NCBI RefSeq assembly: GCF_014640435.1
Contig: NZ_BMGY01000033.1
Coordinates: forward strand, 1-51,211
Reading direction: 5' to 3'
Source of the DNA: Hymenobacter frigidus
GTDB taxonomy: Bacteria; Bacteroidota; Bacteroidia; Cytophagales; Hymenobacteraceae
Length of the DNA stretch: 51,211 nt
Shown: one piece after another, positions 41,290 to 50,050 of the stretch
Numbering within the stretch: position 1 is the stretch's first letter
Layout: every line of letters starts with the position of its first letter
Made by a program: the position numbers and the translations under genes
Notes under the pieces: model-generated
What the model saw: the letters and a program-made list of their open reading frames with translations, nothing else
The model's database searches: none
What the model was told of the DNA's origin: nothing

Positions 41290-42309
41290 ATGAGCAAAAT
41301 TCTTGTCACCGGCGGCGCCGGCTATATCGGTTCCCACGCCGTTGTTGAATTGCAGCAAGCCGGCTATCAGCCCATTATTGTTGATAACTTCAGTAATTCG
41401 CAGGAGTCGGCGTTGGCGGGTATCGAGTCGATTCTGGGGACTTCGGTGCCCATTTATCGCATCGACTGCGCCGATGAGGCTGCTTTGCGCGGGGTGTTTC
41501 AGGCTGAGCCCGGCATTGCGGGTGTCATTCACTTTGCCGCCTTCAAGGCCGTGGGAGAGTCGGTGGAGAAGCCACTGGCATACTTCCGGAACAATGTAGG
41601 CTCCTTACTGACGCTGCTGGCCGTGATGCCCGAATTTGGGGTTGAAAACCTGGTTTTTTCATCATCCTGTACCGTGTATGGCATTCCCGATGCGCTGCCC
41701 GTGACTGAGGCCACGCCGACCAAACCGGCTTCGTCGCCCTACGGTCGTACCAAGCAAATGTGCGAGGACATCATGCACGATGTATCGGCCGCATCGACCA
41801 ACAAGCTCCGCACCATTCTGCTGCGTTACTTCAACCCAATTGGAGCGCACGAATCAGCCAAAATCGGCGAGTTGCCCTTGGGTGTACCCAATAACCTGGT
41901 GCCCTTCATCACGCAAACGGCGGCGGGCATTCGCGAGAAGCTAACCATCTATGGCAATGACTACGACACGCCGGATGGCACTAATATCCGCGACTACATC
42001 CACGTAGTAGATTTGGCGAAGGCGCACGTTGTAGCGGTGCAGCGCCTGCTTGACCACAAAGCCAGCGAAACGGTTGAAACTTTTAATGTTGGAACAGGCC
42101 ATGGTAACACGGTGCTCGAGGTAGTACAAGCCTTCGAACAAGCCAGCGGTCAGAAGCTAAACTACAGCATTGGTTTGCGCCGCCCGGGCGATGTGCCGGC
42201 CATCTATGCCGATGCCACGAAGGCGGAGCAAGTGCTGGGGTTCAAAACGGAAACATCTCTGCTCGACTCGCTGGCCAGCTCCTGGAAGTGGCAGCAAACG
42301 TTAAAATAA
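41290..42309 (+). CDS. galE: UDP-glucose 4-epimerase
   Basis: 339-residue extended SDR. It has the NAD motif GGAGYIGSH (8-16), HFAAFKAVGESVEKPLAYF after strand 4, FSSSCTVYG with the catalytic Ser, and the pair Tyr151/Lys155 in SPYGRTK. RYFNPIGAHESAKIGE and NIRDYIHVVDLAKAH are typical of GalE. It interconverts UDP-glucose and UDP-galactose for surface glycans. It lies 17 bases after the dehydrogenase gene and is separated from rfbB by an AT-rich repeat. Confidence 0.94.
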   Translation: MSKILVTGGAGYIGSHAVVELQQAGYQPIIVDNFSNSQESALAGIESILGTSVPIYRIDCADEAALRGVFQAEPGIAGVIHFAAFKAVGESVEKPLAYFRNNVGSLLTLLAVMPEFGVENLVFSSSCTVYGIPDALPVTEATPTKPASSPYGRTKQMCEDIMHDVSAASTNKLRTILLRYFNPIGAHESAKIGELPLGVPNNLVPFITQTAAGIREKLTIYGNDYDTPDGTNIRDYIHVVDLAKAHVVAVQRLLDHKASETVETFNVGTGHGNTVLEVVQAFEQASGQKLNYSIGLRRPGDVPAIYADATKAEQVLGFKTETSLLDSLASSWKWQQTLK

Positions 42310-42395
42310 ATGTGAGAAATGAGAAAATGCGGAGGTGTGCTGAATGACCGTCGCCATTATTTTCACATTTTCACATTCCACACATTTTCACATTT
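42308..42395. repeat. AT-rich inverted repeat, GAGAAAATG/CATTTTCAC type
   Basis: The left side (42308-42329) reads AAATGTGAGAAATGAGAAAA and the right side (from about 42361) repeats CACATTTTCACATT words on the opposite strand. Pairing is imperfect but covers most of the galE-rfbB gap. The left arm includes the galE stop codon. Confidence 0.6.
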
Positions 42396-42401
42396 ATAAA
42401 A

Positions 42402-43457
42402 ATGAAAATTCTCATCACCGGTGGTGCCGGTTTCATCGGCTCCCACGTAGTTCGGTTGTTCGTTTCGAAATACCCCGACTATCAGATTCTGAACCTCGAC
42501 GCGCTGACTTACGCCGGTAATCTGGAGAATCTGCGCGACGTTGAGAACGCGCCGAATTACCGCTTTATCAAAGGCGATATTGCGGACCAGTCGTTCATCG
42601 ACCAGTTGTTTGCTCACGAAGAGCCCGATGCCGTGATTCACCTCGCGGCCGAATCGCACGTTGACCGCAGCATCACCGACCCGATGTCGTTCGTGAAAAC
42701 CAACGTCATCGGCACGGTGAACCTGCTGAATGCGGCCCGCAACCTGTGGCACCCCGGCGGCTACGACGGCCACGTTTTCTACCACGTGAGCACCGATGAA
42801 GTGTATGGCTCGCTGGATTTCGGCCCCGAAATGTTCACCGAGGAAACTTCCTACGACCCGCGCTCGCCCTACTCGGCTTCCAAAGCCAGCTCCGACCACT
42901 TTGTGCGCGCTTGGCACCACACCTACGGCCTGCCCATCAAACTGAGCAACTGCTCGAATAACTACGGCCCCAACCACTTCCCCGAGAAGCTGATTCCGCT
43001 GGCCATTCATCGCCTGCGCACCGGCCAGCCGGTACCCGTGTACGGCAAAGGTGAGAACGTGCGCGACTGGCTCTTCGTGAAAGACCACGCTACGGCCATC
43101 GACGCGGTGTTCCACAAGGGTAAAAACGGCGATACCTACAACATCGGCGGCGTGAACGAGTGGCAGAACCTCAAGCTCATTGAGCTGCTCTGCGACGTGG
43201 TGGACCAGAAAACGAGCCAGGAGCAGGGCACTTCCCGCAAGCTCATCAAATTCGTGACCGACCGCGCGGGCCACGACATGCGCTACGCCATCGACTCGAG
43301 CAAAATAATGAACGAACTGGGCTGGAAGCCGAGCGTGACCTTCGAGCAGGGCCTGGCTCAAACCGTGGATTGGTACCTCGCCAACGAAGAGTGGCTGAAC
43401 AGCGTGACCAGTGGTGCCTACCAGGATTACAACCAGAAGCAGTACGCGGGACGATAA
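42402..43457 (+). CDS. rfbB: dTDP-glucose 4,6-dehydratase
   Basis: 351-residue extended SDR of the RmlB type. NAD motif GGAGFIGSH (7-15), NLDALTYAGNLENL, AAESHVDRSI, and the catalytic triad TDE (131-133) in HVSTDEVYGSL with Tyr157/Lys161 in SPYSASKASSDH. NCSNNYGPNHFPEKLIP and NVRDWLFVKDH are RmlB signatures. It forms dTDP-4-keto-6-deoxyglucose from the product of rfbA. The rfbC and rfbD genes for the rhamnose branch are not in the window, so another 6-deoxysugar end product is possible. Confidence 0.95.
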   Translation: MKILITGGAGFIGSHVVRLFVSKYPDYQILNLDALTYAGNLENLRDVENAPNYRFIKGDIADQSFIDQLFAHEEPDAVIHLAAESHVDRSITDPMSFVKTNVIGTVNLLNAARNLWHPGGYDGHVFYHVSTDEVYGSLDFGPEMFTEETSYDPRSPYSASKASSDHFVRAWHHTYGLPIKLSNCSNNYGPNHFPEKLIPLAIHRLRTGQPVPVYGKGENVRDWLFVKDHATAIDAVFHKGKNGDTYNIGGVNEWQNLKLIELLCDVVDQKTSQEQGTSRKLIKFVTDRAGHDMRYAIDSSKIMNELGWKPSVTFEQGLAQTVDWYLANEEWLNSVTSGAYQDYNQKQYAGR

Positions 43458-43460
43458 GGA

Positions 43461-43559
43461 AATTAAAAATTAAAAGTTGAGAATTAAAAATGACGCCAGT
43501 GGTAAACACAGCGGAATTTAATGGCCAATTTTTAATTTTTAATCCATAATTTTTAATTC
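43461..43559. repeat. AT-rich inverted repeat, AATTAAAAATT type
   Basis: AATTAAAAATTAAAAG and GAATTAAAAATG (43461-43492) face AATTTTTAATTTTTAAT and ATTTTTAATTC (43527-43559) on the other strand. It fills most of the gap between rfbB and the next epimerase gene. Confidence 0.65.
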
Positions 43560-43568
43560 AAAACCAAC

Positions 43569-44576
43569 GTGTACGAAAACCCTTTCCACGAGCAGCCGCT
43601 CGATAATCTGACTTTTCTCGTTACCGGCGGCGCGGGCTTCATCGGCTCCAACATCGTGGAGTATTTGCTGAAATACGGCGTGAAAAAGGTGCGCACGCTG
43701 GACAACTACTCCAACGGCTTCCGCAAGAACCTGGCACTGTTTGCTGGCGATGCCCGCCTGGAAATCATGGACGGCGACATTCGTGACGCCGCTACTTGCG
43801 CCGCTGCCTGCGAAGGCGTGGACGTGGTGCTGCACGAAGCGGCACTCGGCTCGGTGCCCCGCTCCATCAAAGACCCGGTGCTGACGAATGACGTGAACGT
43901 GGGTGGCTTCGTGCAAATGCTCACCGCCGCCAAAGACGCGGGCGTCAAGCGTTTTGTGTACGCGGCGTCGTCCTCGACTTACGGCGACCATCCCGGTCTG
44001 CCCAAGGTGGAGGACCGTATTGGCAAGCCGCTCTCGCCGTATGCCGTGACGAAGTACGCCAACGAGCTGTACGCCGACGTATTCGGCCGCACTTACGGCA
44101 TGGAAATCATCGGCCTGCGCTACTTCAATATCTTCGGCCCGCGCCAGGACCCGGGCGGAGCCTACGCGGCCGTGATTCCGTTGTTCATCGACGCCATTCT
44201 GCAAAACCAGGCCCCCACGCTCAACGGCGACGGCGGCCAGACCCGCGACTTCACCTTTGTGGAAAACTGCGTGGAAGCCAACATCCGCGCCGCGCTGGTG
44301 CAAAACCCGGAGGCCCTGAACCAGGTGTACAACATCGCGGTGGGTGACCGCACCTCGCTGGTGCAGATGTACGACATCCTGCGCGAAGAAGCTGGCTCGG
44401 ACCTAGCCCCGGTTTTCGGCCCCGACCGCGCCGGTGATATCCGCGACTCACTGGCTGATATTTCCAAAGCAAATCGCCTGCTGGGCTACCAGCCGCAAGT
44501 GCGCATCCGTGAAGGCCTGCGCCAGACGCTGGCTTGGTTCAAAGCCAACCAGGAGTTCATTCAGGCAAGAAATTAA
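43569..44576 (+). CDS. UDP-N-acetylglucosamine/UDP-GlcNAc-uronate 4-epimerase, WbpP/TviC-like
   Basis: 335 residues from GTG 43569. Extended SDR with NAD motif GGAGFIGSN (20-28) and Tyr158/Lys162 in SPYAVTKYANELYA. The stretches HEAALGSVPRSIKDP and AASSSTYGDHPGLPK are characteristic of the WbpP/TviC group, which epimerises UDP-GlcNAc or its uronic acid at C4. GLRYFNIFGPRQDP and GDGGQTRDFTFVENCV follow. Together with the 6-dehydrogenase at 39977 it could give UDP-N-acetylgalactosaminuronic acid, the Vi-antigen type precursor. It lies between two palindromic repeats. Confidence 0.92.
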   Translation: MYENPFHEQPLDNLTFLVTGGAGFIGSNIVEYLLKYGVKKVRTLDNYSNGFRKNLALFAGDARLEIMDGDIRDAATCAAACEGVDVVLHEAALGSVPRSIKDPVLTNDVNVGGFVQMLTAAKDAGVKRFVYAASSSTYGDHPGLPKVEDRIGKPLSPYAVTKYANELYADVFGRTYGMEIIGLRYFNIFGPRQDPGGAYAAVIPLFIDAILQNQAPTLNGDGGQTRDFTFVENCVEANIRAALVQNPEALNQVYNIAVGDRTSLVQMYDILREEAGSDLAPVFGPDRAGDIRDSLADISKANRLLGYQPQVRIREGLRQTLAWFKANQEFIQARN

Positions 44577-44582
44577 TAAAGC

Positions 44583-44675
44583 GTCATGCTGAGCGCGGCC
44601 GAGGTATCTCGCCCGCTTCGATGAACAATTGAGTTGCTGTCCTGAGCGAGATGCTTCGGCCGCGCTCAACATGAC
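44583..44675. repeat. Inverted repeat, GTCATG(C/T)TGAGCGCGGCCGA type
   Basis: Two 30-base arms, 44583-44612 and 44646-44675, are reverse complements with three mismatches around a 33-base centre. It fills most of the gap before rfbA. A single arm of related sequence lies at 1003-1036 and a variant pair at 49911-50018. Confidence 0.85.
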
Positions 44676-44708
44676 TGTTCTGTCATAACCAGTACCAACA
44701 CCCACCCC

Positions 44709-45587
44709 ATGAAAGGTATCATCCTCGCCGGCGGCTCCGGCACCCGGTTGCACCCGCTCACTCTGGCCGTATCGAAGCAGCTTATGCCGGTGTACGATAA
44801 GCCGATGATTTACTACCCGCTGTCGATTCTGCTATCGGCGGGTATTCGGGAAGTGTTGATTATCACTACGCCCCACGACCAGGAGCAGTTCAAAAAGCTG
44901 CTTGGAGACGGTACGAACCTGGGCTGCGATTTTCAATATGTGGTGCAGGAAGTACCCAATGGCCTGGCGCAGGCATTTGTGTTGGGAGCTGATTTTATTG
45001 GTAAAGACAAAGTGGCGCTGGTGCTCGGTGACAACATTTTCTACGGTGCGGGCTTGGAAGAATTGCTCAAATCGAACAACGACCCCAGCGGTGGCGTGGT
45101 GTTCGCCTACCACGTGCACGACCCCGAGCGCTACGGCGTGGTGGAGTTCGATGCCGATAAAAAAGCCCTCAGCATTGAGGAAAAGCCAGCCAAGCCGAAG
45201 AGTAATTACGCCGTGCCCGGCCTGTATTTCTACGACAACGACGTGGTAGAAATTGCCAGGAACTTAGAAATGAGCCCCCGCGGCGAATACGAAATCACGG
45301 ACGTGAACCGCGAGTACCTGAAGCGTGGCACCCTGAAAGTGGGCATCCTTGGCCGGGGCACCGCCTGGCTCGATACGGGCACGTTCGAAAGCTTGATGCA
45401 GGCCGGCGAGTTCGTGAAAGTAATCGAGCAGCGCCAGGGCCTGAAAGTAGGCTCGATTGAGGAAGCCGCTTACCGCCAGGGCTTCATCAATGCCGACCAG
45501 CTCCGGGCTATTGCCGCGCCGCTGCGCAAAAGCGGCTACGGCGACTACCTGATGAACCTGCCCGAACAGCTGCTGATGGAAGGCTAG
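44709..45587 (+). CDS. rfbA: Glucose-1-phosphate thymidylyltransferase
   Basis: 292 residues, the RmlA family length. The nucleotidyltransferase signature LAGGSGTRLHPLTLAVSKQLMPVYDKPMIYYPLS is at 6-39. The metal-binding Asp is in VALVLGDNIFYGAG, and EEKPAKPKSNYAVPGLYFYD and GEYEITDVNREYL complete the substrate site. It joins dTTP and glucose-1-phosphate to dTDP-glucose, the substrate of rfbB. The pair is separated here by the epimerase gene and two repeats. Confidence 0.95.
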   Translation: MKGIILAGGSGTRLHPLTLAVSKQLMPVYDKPMIYYPLSILLSAGIREVLIITTPHDQEQFKKLLGDGTNLGCDFQYVVQEVPNGLAQAFVLGADFIGKDKVALVLGDNIFYGAGLEELLKSNNDPSGGVVFAYHVHDPERYGVVEFDADKKALSIEEKPAKPKSNYAVPGLYFYDNDVVEIARNLEMSPRGEYEITDVNREYLKRGTLKVGILGRGTAWLDTGTFESLMQAGEFVKVIEQRQGLKVGSIEEAAYRQGFINADQLRAIAAPLRKSGYGDYLMNLPEQLLMEG

Positions 45588-45593
45588 GATTTG

Positions 45594-45760
45594 TCATTGC
45601 GAGCGTCGCGCAGCAATCCGTCGGGTTCTCAGTGAATAACCGCTCAAGATGTGTAGGCAGCCTCGGTACCGCACAGTGACCTGGCTTTTCACATTTAAAA
45701 AGCCAGGTCACATTACCGGGCTGGTCGCATCGAAAGGACGGGTTGCCGCGCGTCATGCCT
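45594..45760. repeat. Nested inverted repeat, GTCATTGCGAG...CAGCAATC type
   Basis: Outer arms at about 45607-45622 (CGCGCAGCAATCCGTC) and 45736-45752 are reverse complements with two mismatches. Inside, GTGACCTGGCTTTT (45676-45689) and AAAAGCCAGGTCAC (45698-45711) form a perfect 14-bp stem with an 8-base loop. The inner stem could also end rfbA transcription, though it has no T run on the plus side. The rest of the 256-base gap has no gene I can support. Confidence 0.7.
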
Positions 45761-45843
45761 GGCTTTCGGGTAATGCGGGCCGGTCATGAAGTCGCAGCTT
45801 GCTACCCTGCCCACCGGTTGCTACCTAGCCCTTATTTATTCCG

Positions 45844-46542
45844 ATGTCTTTCCTCAACCCCGGTGGCCGACTACTTTGGGTCGGTGCGATTTTAGTTGGC
45901 GCACTCTCCTCGGCCCAAGCCCAGCGCCCGCCCCGCGTAGCTACTCACGCCGACTCGGTGCGGGCCGCCCGCAACGCCAAAATCGAGTATTTCCCGGCCC
46001 AGTTTACGTTGGTGAGCGGCAAGCAGGTGCGGGGCTACGTCACGGGCTACGCCCTGTTCATGCACAAGCAGGTGGAGTGCTACGAAACGCCGCCCGACCA
46101 GCTGCCGCACCCGCCCATGAAAGCCCTGGCTATTGAGCGCATCCAAACCATGACGGTGGACGGCCACACCTTGGATGCCCTCACCAAAAACGGCAAGACT
46201 TTGGGGATGCTGGCTGAGAATATGACGCCGGTCGCCGGCACCAAAACCTACGGCTACTTCATCACCAAAGCCGACATGTACATTCCCATTCCACTGATGC
46301 CGATGGTTATGCTTATTCCAGTGGGCTCGCACGACAAGTATTTCTGGTACGTGCAGCCCGCTGGTGGGCTCATTCGGGAAGTGCCGCGCTCCGGCAAAGC
46401 GTTTGCGGCCCTGATGGCCACCGCTTTTGCTGATTACCCCGAGCTGGCCGCCCGCGTCCGGCAGCAGGCCCCGGATGCCGGCTATAAGAACATGCCGGCA
46501 TTGGTGCAGGAATACAAGGCGCATTTTGCCCCCGCCAAATAG
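45844..46542 (+). CDS. Secreted protein of unknown function
   Basis: 232 residues with a signal peptide (about 1-26, GAILVGALSSAQAQ). The mature part has IEYFPAQFTLVSGKQVRGYVTGYALFM, a beta-rich start often seen in small Bacteroidota periplasmic proteins. IERIQTMTVDGHTLDALTKNGKTLGMLAEN and a hydrophobic loop YIPIPLMPMVMLIPVGSHDKYFWYV follow. The tail is helical (GKAFAALMATAFADYPELAARV). No known motif was recognised. It precedes radA by 84 bases. Confidence 0.75.
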   Translation: MSFLNPGGRLLWVGAILVGALSSAQAQRPPRVATHADSVRAARNAKIEYFPAQFTLVSGKQVRGYVTGYALFMHKQVECYETPPDQLPHPPMKALAIERIQTMTVDGHTLDALTKNGKTLGMLAENMTPVAGTKTYGYFITKADMYIPIPLMPMVMLIPVGSHDKYFWYVQPAGGLIREVPRSGKAFAALMATAFADYPELAARVRQQAPDAGYKNMPALVQEYKAHFAPAK

Positions 46543-46626
46543 TCCCCGCAAACGTGGGAACGAAGCAACTTTTCCGAAAGAATACGCTTTGTAGTAATAC
46601 CTTTTAGTCCCCGAAATCTGCCTTTT

Positions 46627-48024
46627 ATGGCCAAAGCAAGAACCGTATTTTTCTGCCAGAGCTGCGGCGCGCAGTCGGCCAAGTGGATAGGCCATTGCCC
46701 GGTGTGCGGCGAGTGGAACACCTACGTCGAGGAAGTTATTCAAAAAGAAACCGTGGCCACCACCACCGGCCAGTGGAAGCCCGCCAGCACCGTGCCCGGC
46801 GGCAACACCAAGAAAGCCGCCAAGTCGGTGCCGCTCGGCGATATTCTGGCCGAAGACGAGCCCCGCATTCTCACTCCCGACGGCGAGCTGAACCGGGTGC
46901 TCGGCGGTGGCATCGTACCCGGTTCCATCATCCTGATTGGTGGTGAGCCCGGCATCGGCAAAAGTACGCTCATGCTGCAAATTGCCCTCAGCCTACGCCA
47001 GATGAAGGTGCTCTACGTGAGCGGTGAAGAAAGCGAGGCCCAGATAAAAATGCGGGCCGAGCGTCTGGCCGACGGCCAGCACCCTGGCTGCTACATTCTC
47101 ACCGAAACCAACACCCAGAACATCTTCCGGCAGATTGACCAGGTGCAGCCCAACCTCCTCGTCATCGACTCCATCCAAACCATGCACTCCACGCTGGTGG
47201 AAAGCGGCGCGGGCAGCGTGAGCCAGGTGCGCGAATGCACCGCCGAGTTCCTGAAATTTGCCAAGGAAACCAGTACGCCGGTCATGCTCATCGGCCACAT
47301 CACGAAGGATGGCAGCATTGCCGGCCCCAAAATCCTGGAGCACATGGTGGATACCGTTCTGCAGTTCGAAGGCGACCGGCACATGAGCTACCGCATTCTG
47401 CGCACCACCAAAAACCGCTTCGGCAGCACCTCTGAACTAGGTATTTACGAGATGCAGGGCGACGGCCTGCGCCAGGTGAGCAACCCCTCCGAAATCCTGC
47501 TTTCGCAACGCGGCGAGAGCCTGAGCGGCATGGCTATTGGGGCTACGCTGGAAGGCAACCGCCCGCTGCTGGTTGAAGTGCAGGCCCTGGTGACGCCCGC
47601 TACCTACGGCACGCCGCAGCGCAGCAGCACCGGCTTCGATGCCAAGCGCCTGCAAATGCTGCTGGCCGTGCTGGAAAAGCGCGCCGGCCTGCGCCTGGGC
47701 CAGCACGACGTATTTCTGAACATCGCCGGCGGCCTGCGCCTCGACGACCCCGCGCTGGATATGGCCGTGTGCGCCGCCGTGGTTTCCTCGCTCAACGACG
47801 TGCCCATTCCCGGTAATGTATGCCTGGCCGCTGAAGTGGGTCTGAGCGGTGAGATTCGGGCCGTGAGCCGGCTCGACCAGCGTCTGGCCGAGGCCGAAAA
47901 GCTGGGCTTCCGAGAAATGTATGTTTCGCAGTTCAACGGCAAAGGCCTCGACCTGGCTCGTTTCGGATTGAAAGTACACGCCGTGAGCCGCCTCGATGAA
48001 GTACTGGACGGCCTATTTGGCTGA
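46627..48024 (+). CDS. radA: DNA repair protein RadA
   Basis: 465 residues with all RadA landmarks. The C4 zinc finger has Cys10, 13, 24 and 27 (FCQSCGAQSAKWIGHCPVCGEW). The RecA-like ATPase has Walker A GGEPGIGKST (105-114) and Walker B LLVIDS. The RadA-specific KNRFG motif is at 262-266, and a Lon-like C-terminal domain follows (about 290-460, LLVEVQALVTP and RAVSRLDQRLAEAEKLGF). It drives branch migration in recombination. It appears to be a single-gene unit. Confidence 0.96.
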   Translation: MAKARTVFFCQSCGAQSAKWIGHCPVCGEWNTYVEEVIQKETVATTTGQWKPASTVPGGNTKKAAKSVPLGDILAEDEPRILTPDGELNRVLGGGIVPGSIILIGGEPGIGKSTLMLQIALSLRQMKVLYVSGEESEAQIKMRAERLADGQHPGCYILTETNTQNIFRQIDQVQPNLLVIDSIQTMHSTLVESGAGSVSQVRECTAEFLKFAKETSTPVMLIGHITKDGSIAGPKILEHMVDTVLQFEGDRHMSYRILRTTKNRFGSTSELGIYEMQGDGLRQVSNPSEILLSQRGESLSGMAIGATLEGNRPLLVEVQALVTPATYGTPQRSSTGFDAKRLQMLLAVLEKRAGLRLGQHDVFLNIAGGLRLDDPALDMAVCAAVVSSLNDVPIPGNVCLAAEVGLSGEIRAVSRLDQRLAEAEKLGFREMYVSQFNGKGLDLARFGLKVHAVSRLDEVLDGLFG

Positions 48025-48145
48025 TACAAGACCGTGCAGATTATCAGTTTGTGGCTTCTCGGTAATTTGTTTGCGTGTAAGCGCACCCAAAGGAAGGTGC
48101 TAAAAATGATTAGCCAAGGATTGGATTTTATAAATCAAAAGTCCT

Positions 48146-48153
48146 TATCTTCG
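48146..48153 (+). promoter_or_regulatory. Possible promoter of the thioredoxin-fold gene (TATCTTCG)
   Basis: One mismatch from TAnnTTTG, with TTG at 48121-48123 standing 22 bases upstream. The leader to ATG 48268 would be about 110 bases. Confidence 0.35.
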
Positions 48154-48267
48154 AGGTGCCAATAGACTTTTCCCGTGAATCGACGGTGGAAGCAGCTTGG
48201 CTCTACCATATACCTGGTCGGTGATTGGCAATTGCCGGGAATCGTTGGGCGCTAGTGCACTGATTTT

Positions 48268-49893
48268 ATGAGAACATACTTCATTATTCGTTTGCGCCGC
48301 TTACTAAGCACGGTACTGCTGGTGGCTCCAATACTGGGTCATGGGCAGACGCGCCCGGCCGCCGCAGGAGCCGTTCCGAGCAGAGCCGCAGCTACCTCTG
48401 GTAAGGCAGCCGTTGTTGCCACTGGAACGGCTGTGCTGAGCGGCCGCGTGAGCGGCCCAACCACGGACTCTGTGGCTGTGTCGGTGCGTGAAAACCCGCT
48501 GGACCCTAAGGAAAAACTGTTCCGGGTACCCCTCAACGACAAAGGCGAGTTTAAATTGTTGGTGTCCGTGGTTGGCCCAACCAAGGCCGACCTGGTGTAC
48601 GGCGACGATGTAGCTCCGCTCTTTCTGGACCCCGGCACCGACATCGATGTGCGCTTTAAGGGCAGCGATATGTCGGGTACGCTCAAGTTCAAGCCCAACG
48701 ATGTGCCCTCGGGCTTTGCTACCAAACTCCGTAACCGCGCCAACCTGACTGACGAGCAGCGCCACCGCCAGCAAGCCGCCAATGCCAACAACTACCTGGT
48801 AGAGGCCGATGCCCAGTTTGTGGAAAACGATGGTTTTCAGGTATTGCCCGATAATATTCAGCTCTACGAGGCCCCGTTCCTGTCTTTTCTGGAGTATCGC
48901 CGCAAGCACCAATTCGAGTTTCTGGAAGACCACGCGGCAAGGCAGTCGTTCACGCAGGATTTCTACAACTACGCCCACGCCGAAGTAGTGTACGCTTACG
49001 CCAACGATAAGCTGACCTACCAGGACCTCCGCGAGCAGGTGGTGAATACTGAAGGCCGCCTGAAAATGGCTCCAGACTACTACAATTTTCTGCGTGAGCC
49101 CGGCCTGCTCAACGAGCCCACGGCCGTGCAGAGTGAGCTTTATCACGAATTTTTAATCAACTATATCCACTTTGCCGTGGCCCAGGACAAGCACCAGCGT
49201 TCGGACCCCGACTTCTATCCCGCTTCGTACGCCCTGGCCAGCAAGAAGCTCAACGGCTCCATTCGGACCATTATTCTGGGCCGCGTGCTGCAGGAGGCCT
49301 TCCGGTTTGGGCACGTGAAGCAGTCGGCGGCTATGCTGACCGATTTCCGCAATTACGACCCCAAAAACCAGTATTATCCTACCCTACAAACCGACTTTAA
49401 CCGGCACAAAAGCTTCGCTATCGGCGCGCCCGCGCCGGATTTCAAGCTGGCTTCGGCCACCGGCGATACCGTGCACCTGCACGATTTCGTGGGCAAGCTG
49501 GTGTACATCAACTTCTGGAAAACTACCAACGGCCTCTGCCTGCGCGACCTGGCTTATGCCCAGGAGTTGATGCGCAAGTTTGAAGGCAAGAACATCACCT
49601 TCGTCAACATTGCGCTTGACGAGAACGAGCAGGCCTGGCGCTCGCTCGTAACCATCAAAAAGCTGCCCGGCGTACAGGTGCGCGCGTCTGGTGGCGGGCT
49701 GCGCTCTGCAATAGCCAAGGAATACGCCTTGCAGGAAGTGCCCACGTATTTTCTGGTGGGTGAAGACGGTACCTTTCTCAATACCAAGCCCAAGCGCCTG
49801 AGCAGCCGCGCCGCTGTTGACGAAATCAACCAGTCGTTTGGCAAGGCCAGCACGTACACCAGCGCCATCGAATTCGCGCCCACCAAAAAATAG
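48268..49893 (+). CDS. Thioredoxin-fold (TlpA-like) secreted protein with degenerate CxxC
   Basis: 541 residues. A signal peptide ends near ILGHGQT. The N-terminal part (about 50-130) looks like the DUF4369-type beta domain that often precedes TlpA domains in Bacteroidota. A long helical middle part follows. The C-terminal thioredoxin fold (about 390-530) has IGAPAPDFKLASATGDTVHLHDFVGKLVYINFWKT. Where FWATWCGPC is expected, the sequence is FWKTTNGLC: the first, nucleophilic cysteine is Asn421 and only Cys424 remains. The cis-proline region is EVPTYFLVG. Disulfide exchange is therefore unlikely. Confidence 0.85.
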   Translation: MRTYFIIRLRRLLSTVLLVAPILGHGQTRPAAAGAVPSRAAATSGKAAVVATGTAVLSGRVSGPTTDSVAVSVRENPLDPKEKLFRVPLNDKGEFKLLVSVVGPTKADLVYGDDVAPLFLDPGTDIDVRFKGSDMSGTLKFKPNDVPSGFATKLRNRANLTDEQRHRQQAANANNYLVEADAQFVENDGFQVLPDNIQLYEAPFLSFLEYRRKHQFEFLEDHAARQSFTQDFYNYAHAEVVYAYANDKLTYQDLREQVVNTEGRLKMAPDYYNFLREPGLLNEPTAVQSELYHEFLINYIHFAVAQDKHQRSDPDFYPASYALASKKLNGSIRTIILGRVLQEAFRFGHVKQSAAMLTDFRNYDPKNQYYPTLQTDFNRHKSFAIGAPAPDFKLASATGDTVHLHDFVGKLVYINFWKTTNGLCLRDLAYAQELMRKFEGKNITFVNIALDENEQAWRSLVTIKKLPGVQVRASGGGLRSAIAKEYALQEVPTYFLVGEDGTFLNTKPKRLSSRAAVDEINQSFGKASTYTSAIEFAPTKK

Positions 49894-49910
49894 GCAACAG
49901 CCAATCGTTT

Positions 49911-50018
49911 GTCATCCTGAGCGGAGCGAAGGACCTTATCACGTCAGAAAGCTTGTTAGAACAACTCTAACGCCAGCTGTTCCTTCGTCATAAGGTCCTT
50001 CGCGGCGTTCAGGATGAC
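49911..50018. repeat. Inverted repeat, GTCATCCTGAGCGGAGCGAA type
   Basis: Arms of 30 bases at 49911-49940 and 49989-50018 are reverse complements with three mismatches around a 48-base centre. The element occupies most of the gap before the radical SAM gene. Confidence 0.85.
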
Positions 50019-50050
50019 GTATTTTTAGTTCTTTGCTGCTCGTTTTGCCC

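Noticed and set aside
42363..43361. 332-codon minus-strand frame opposite rfbB
   Set aside because: Antisense to a complete dTDP-glucose dehydratase with intact motifs.
45892..46980. 362-codon minus-strand frame spanning the secreted protein and radA 5' end
   Set aside because: It crosses two well-supported plus-strand genes and shows no domains.
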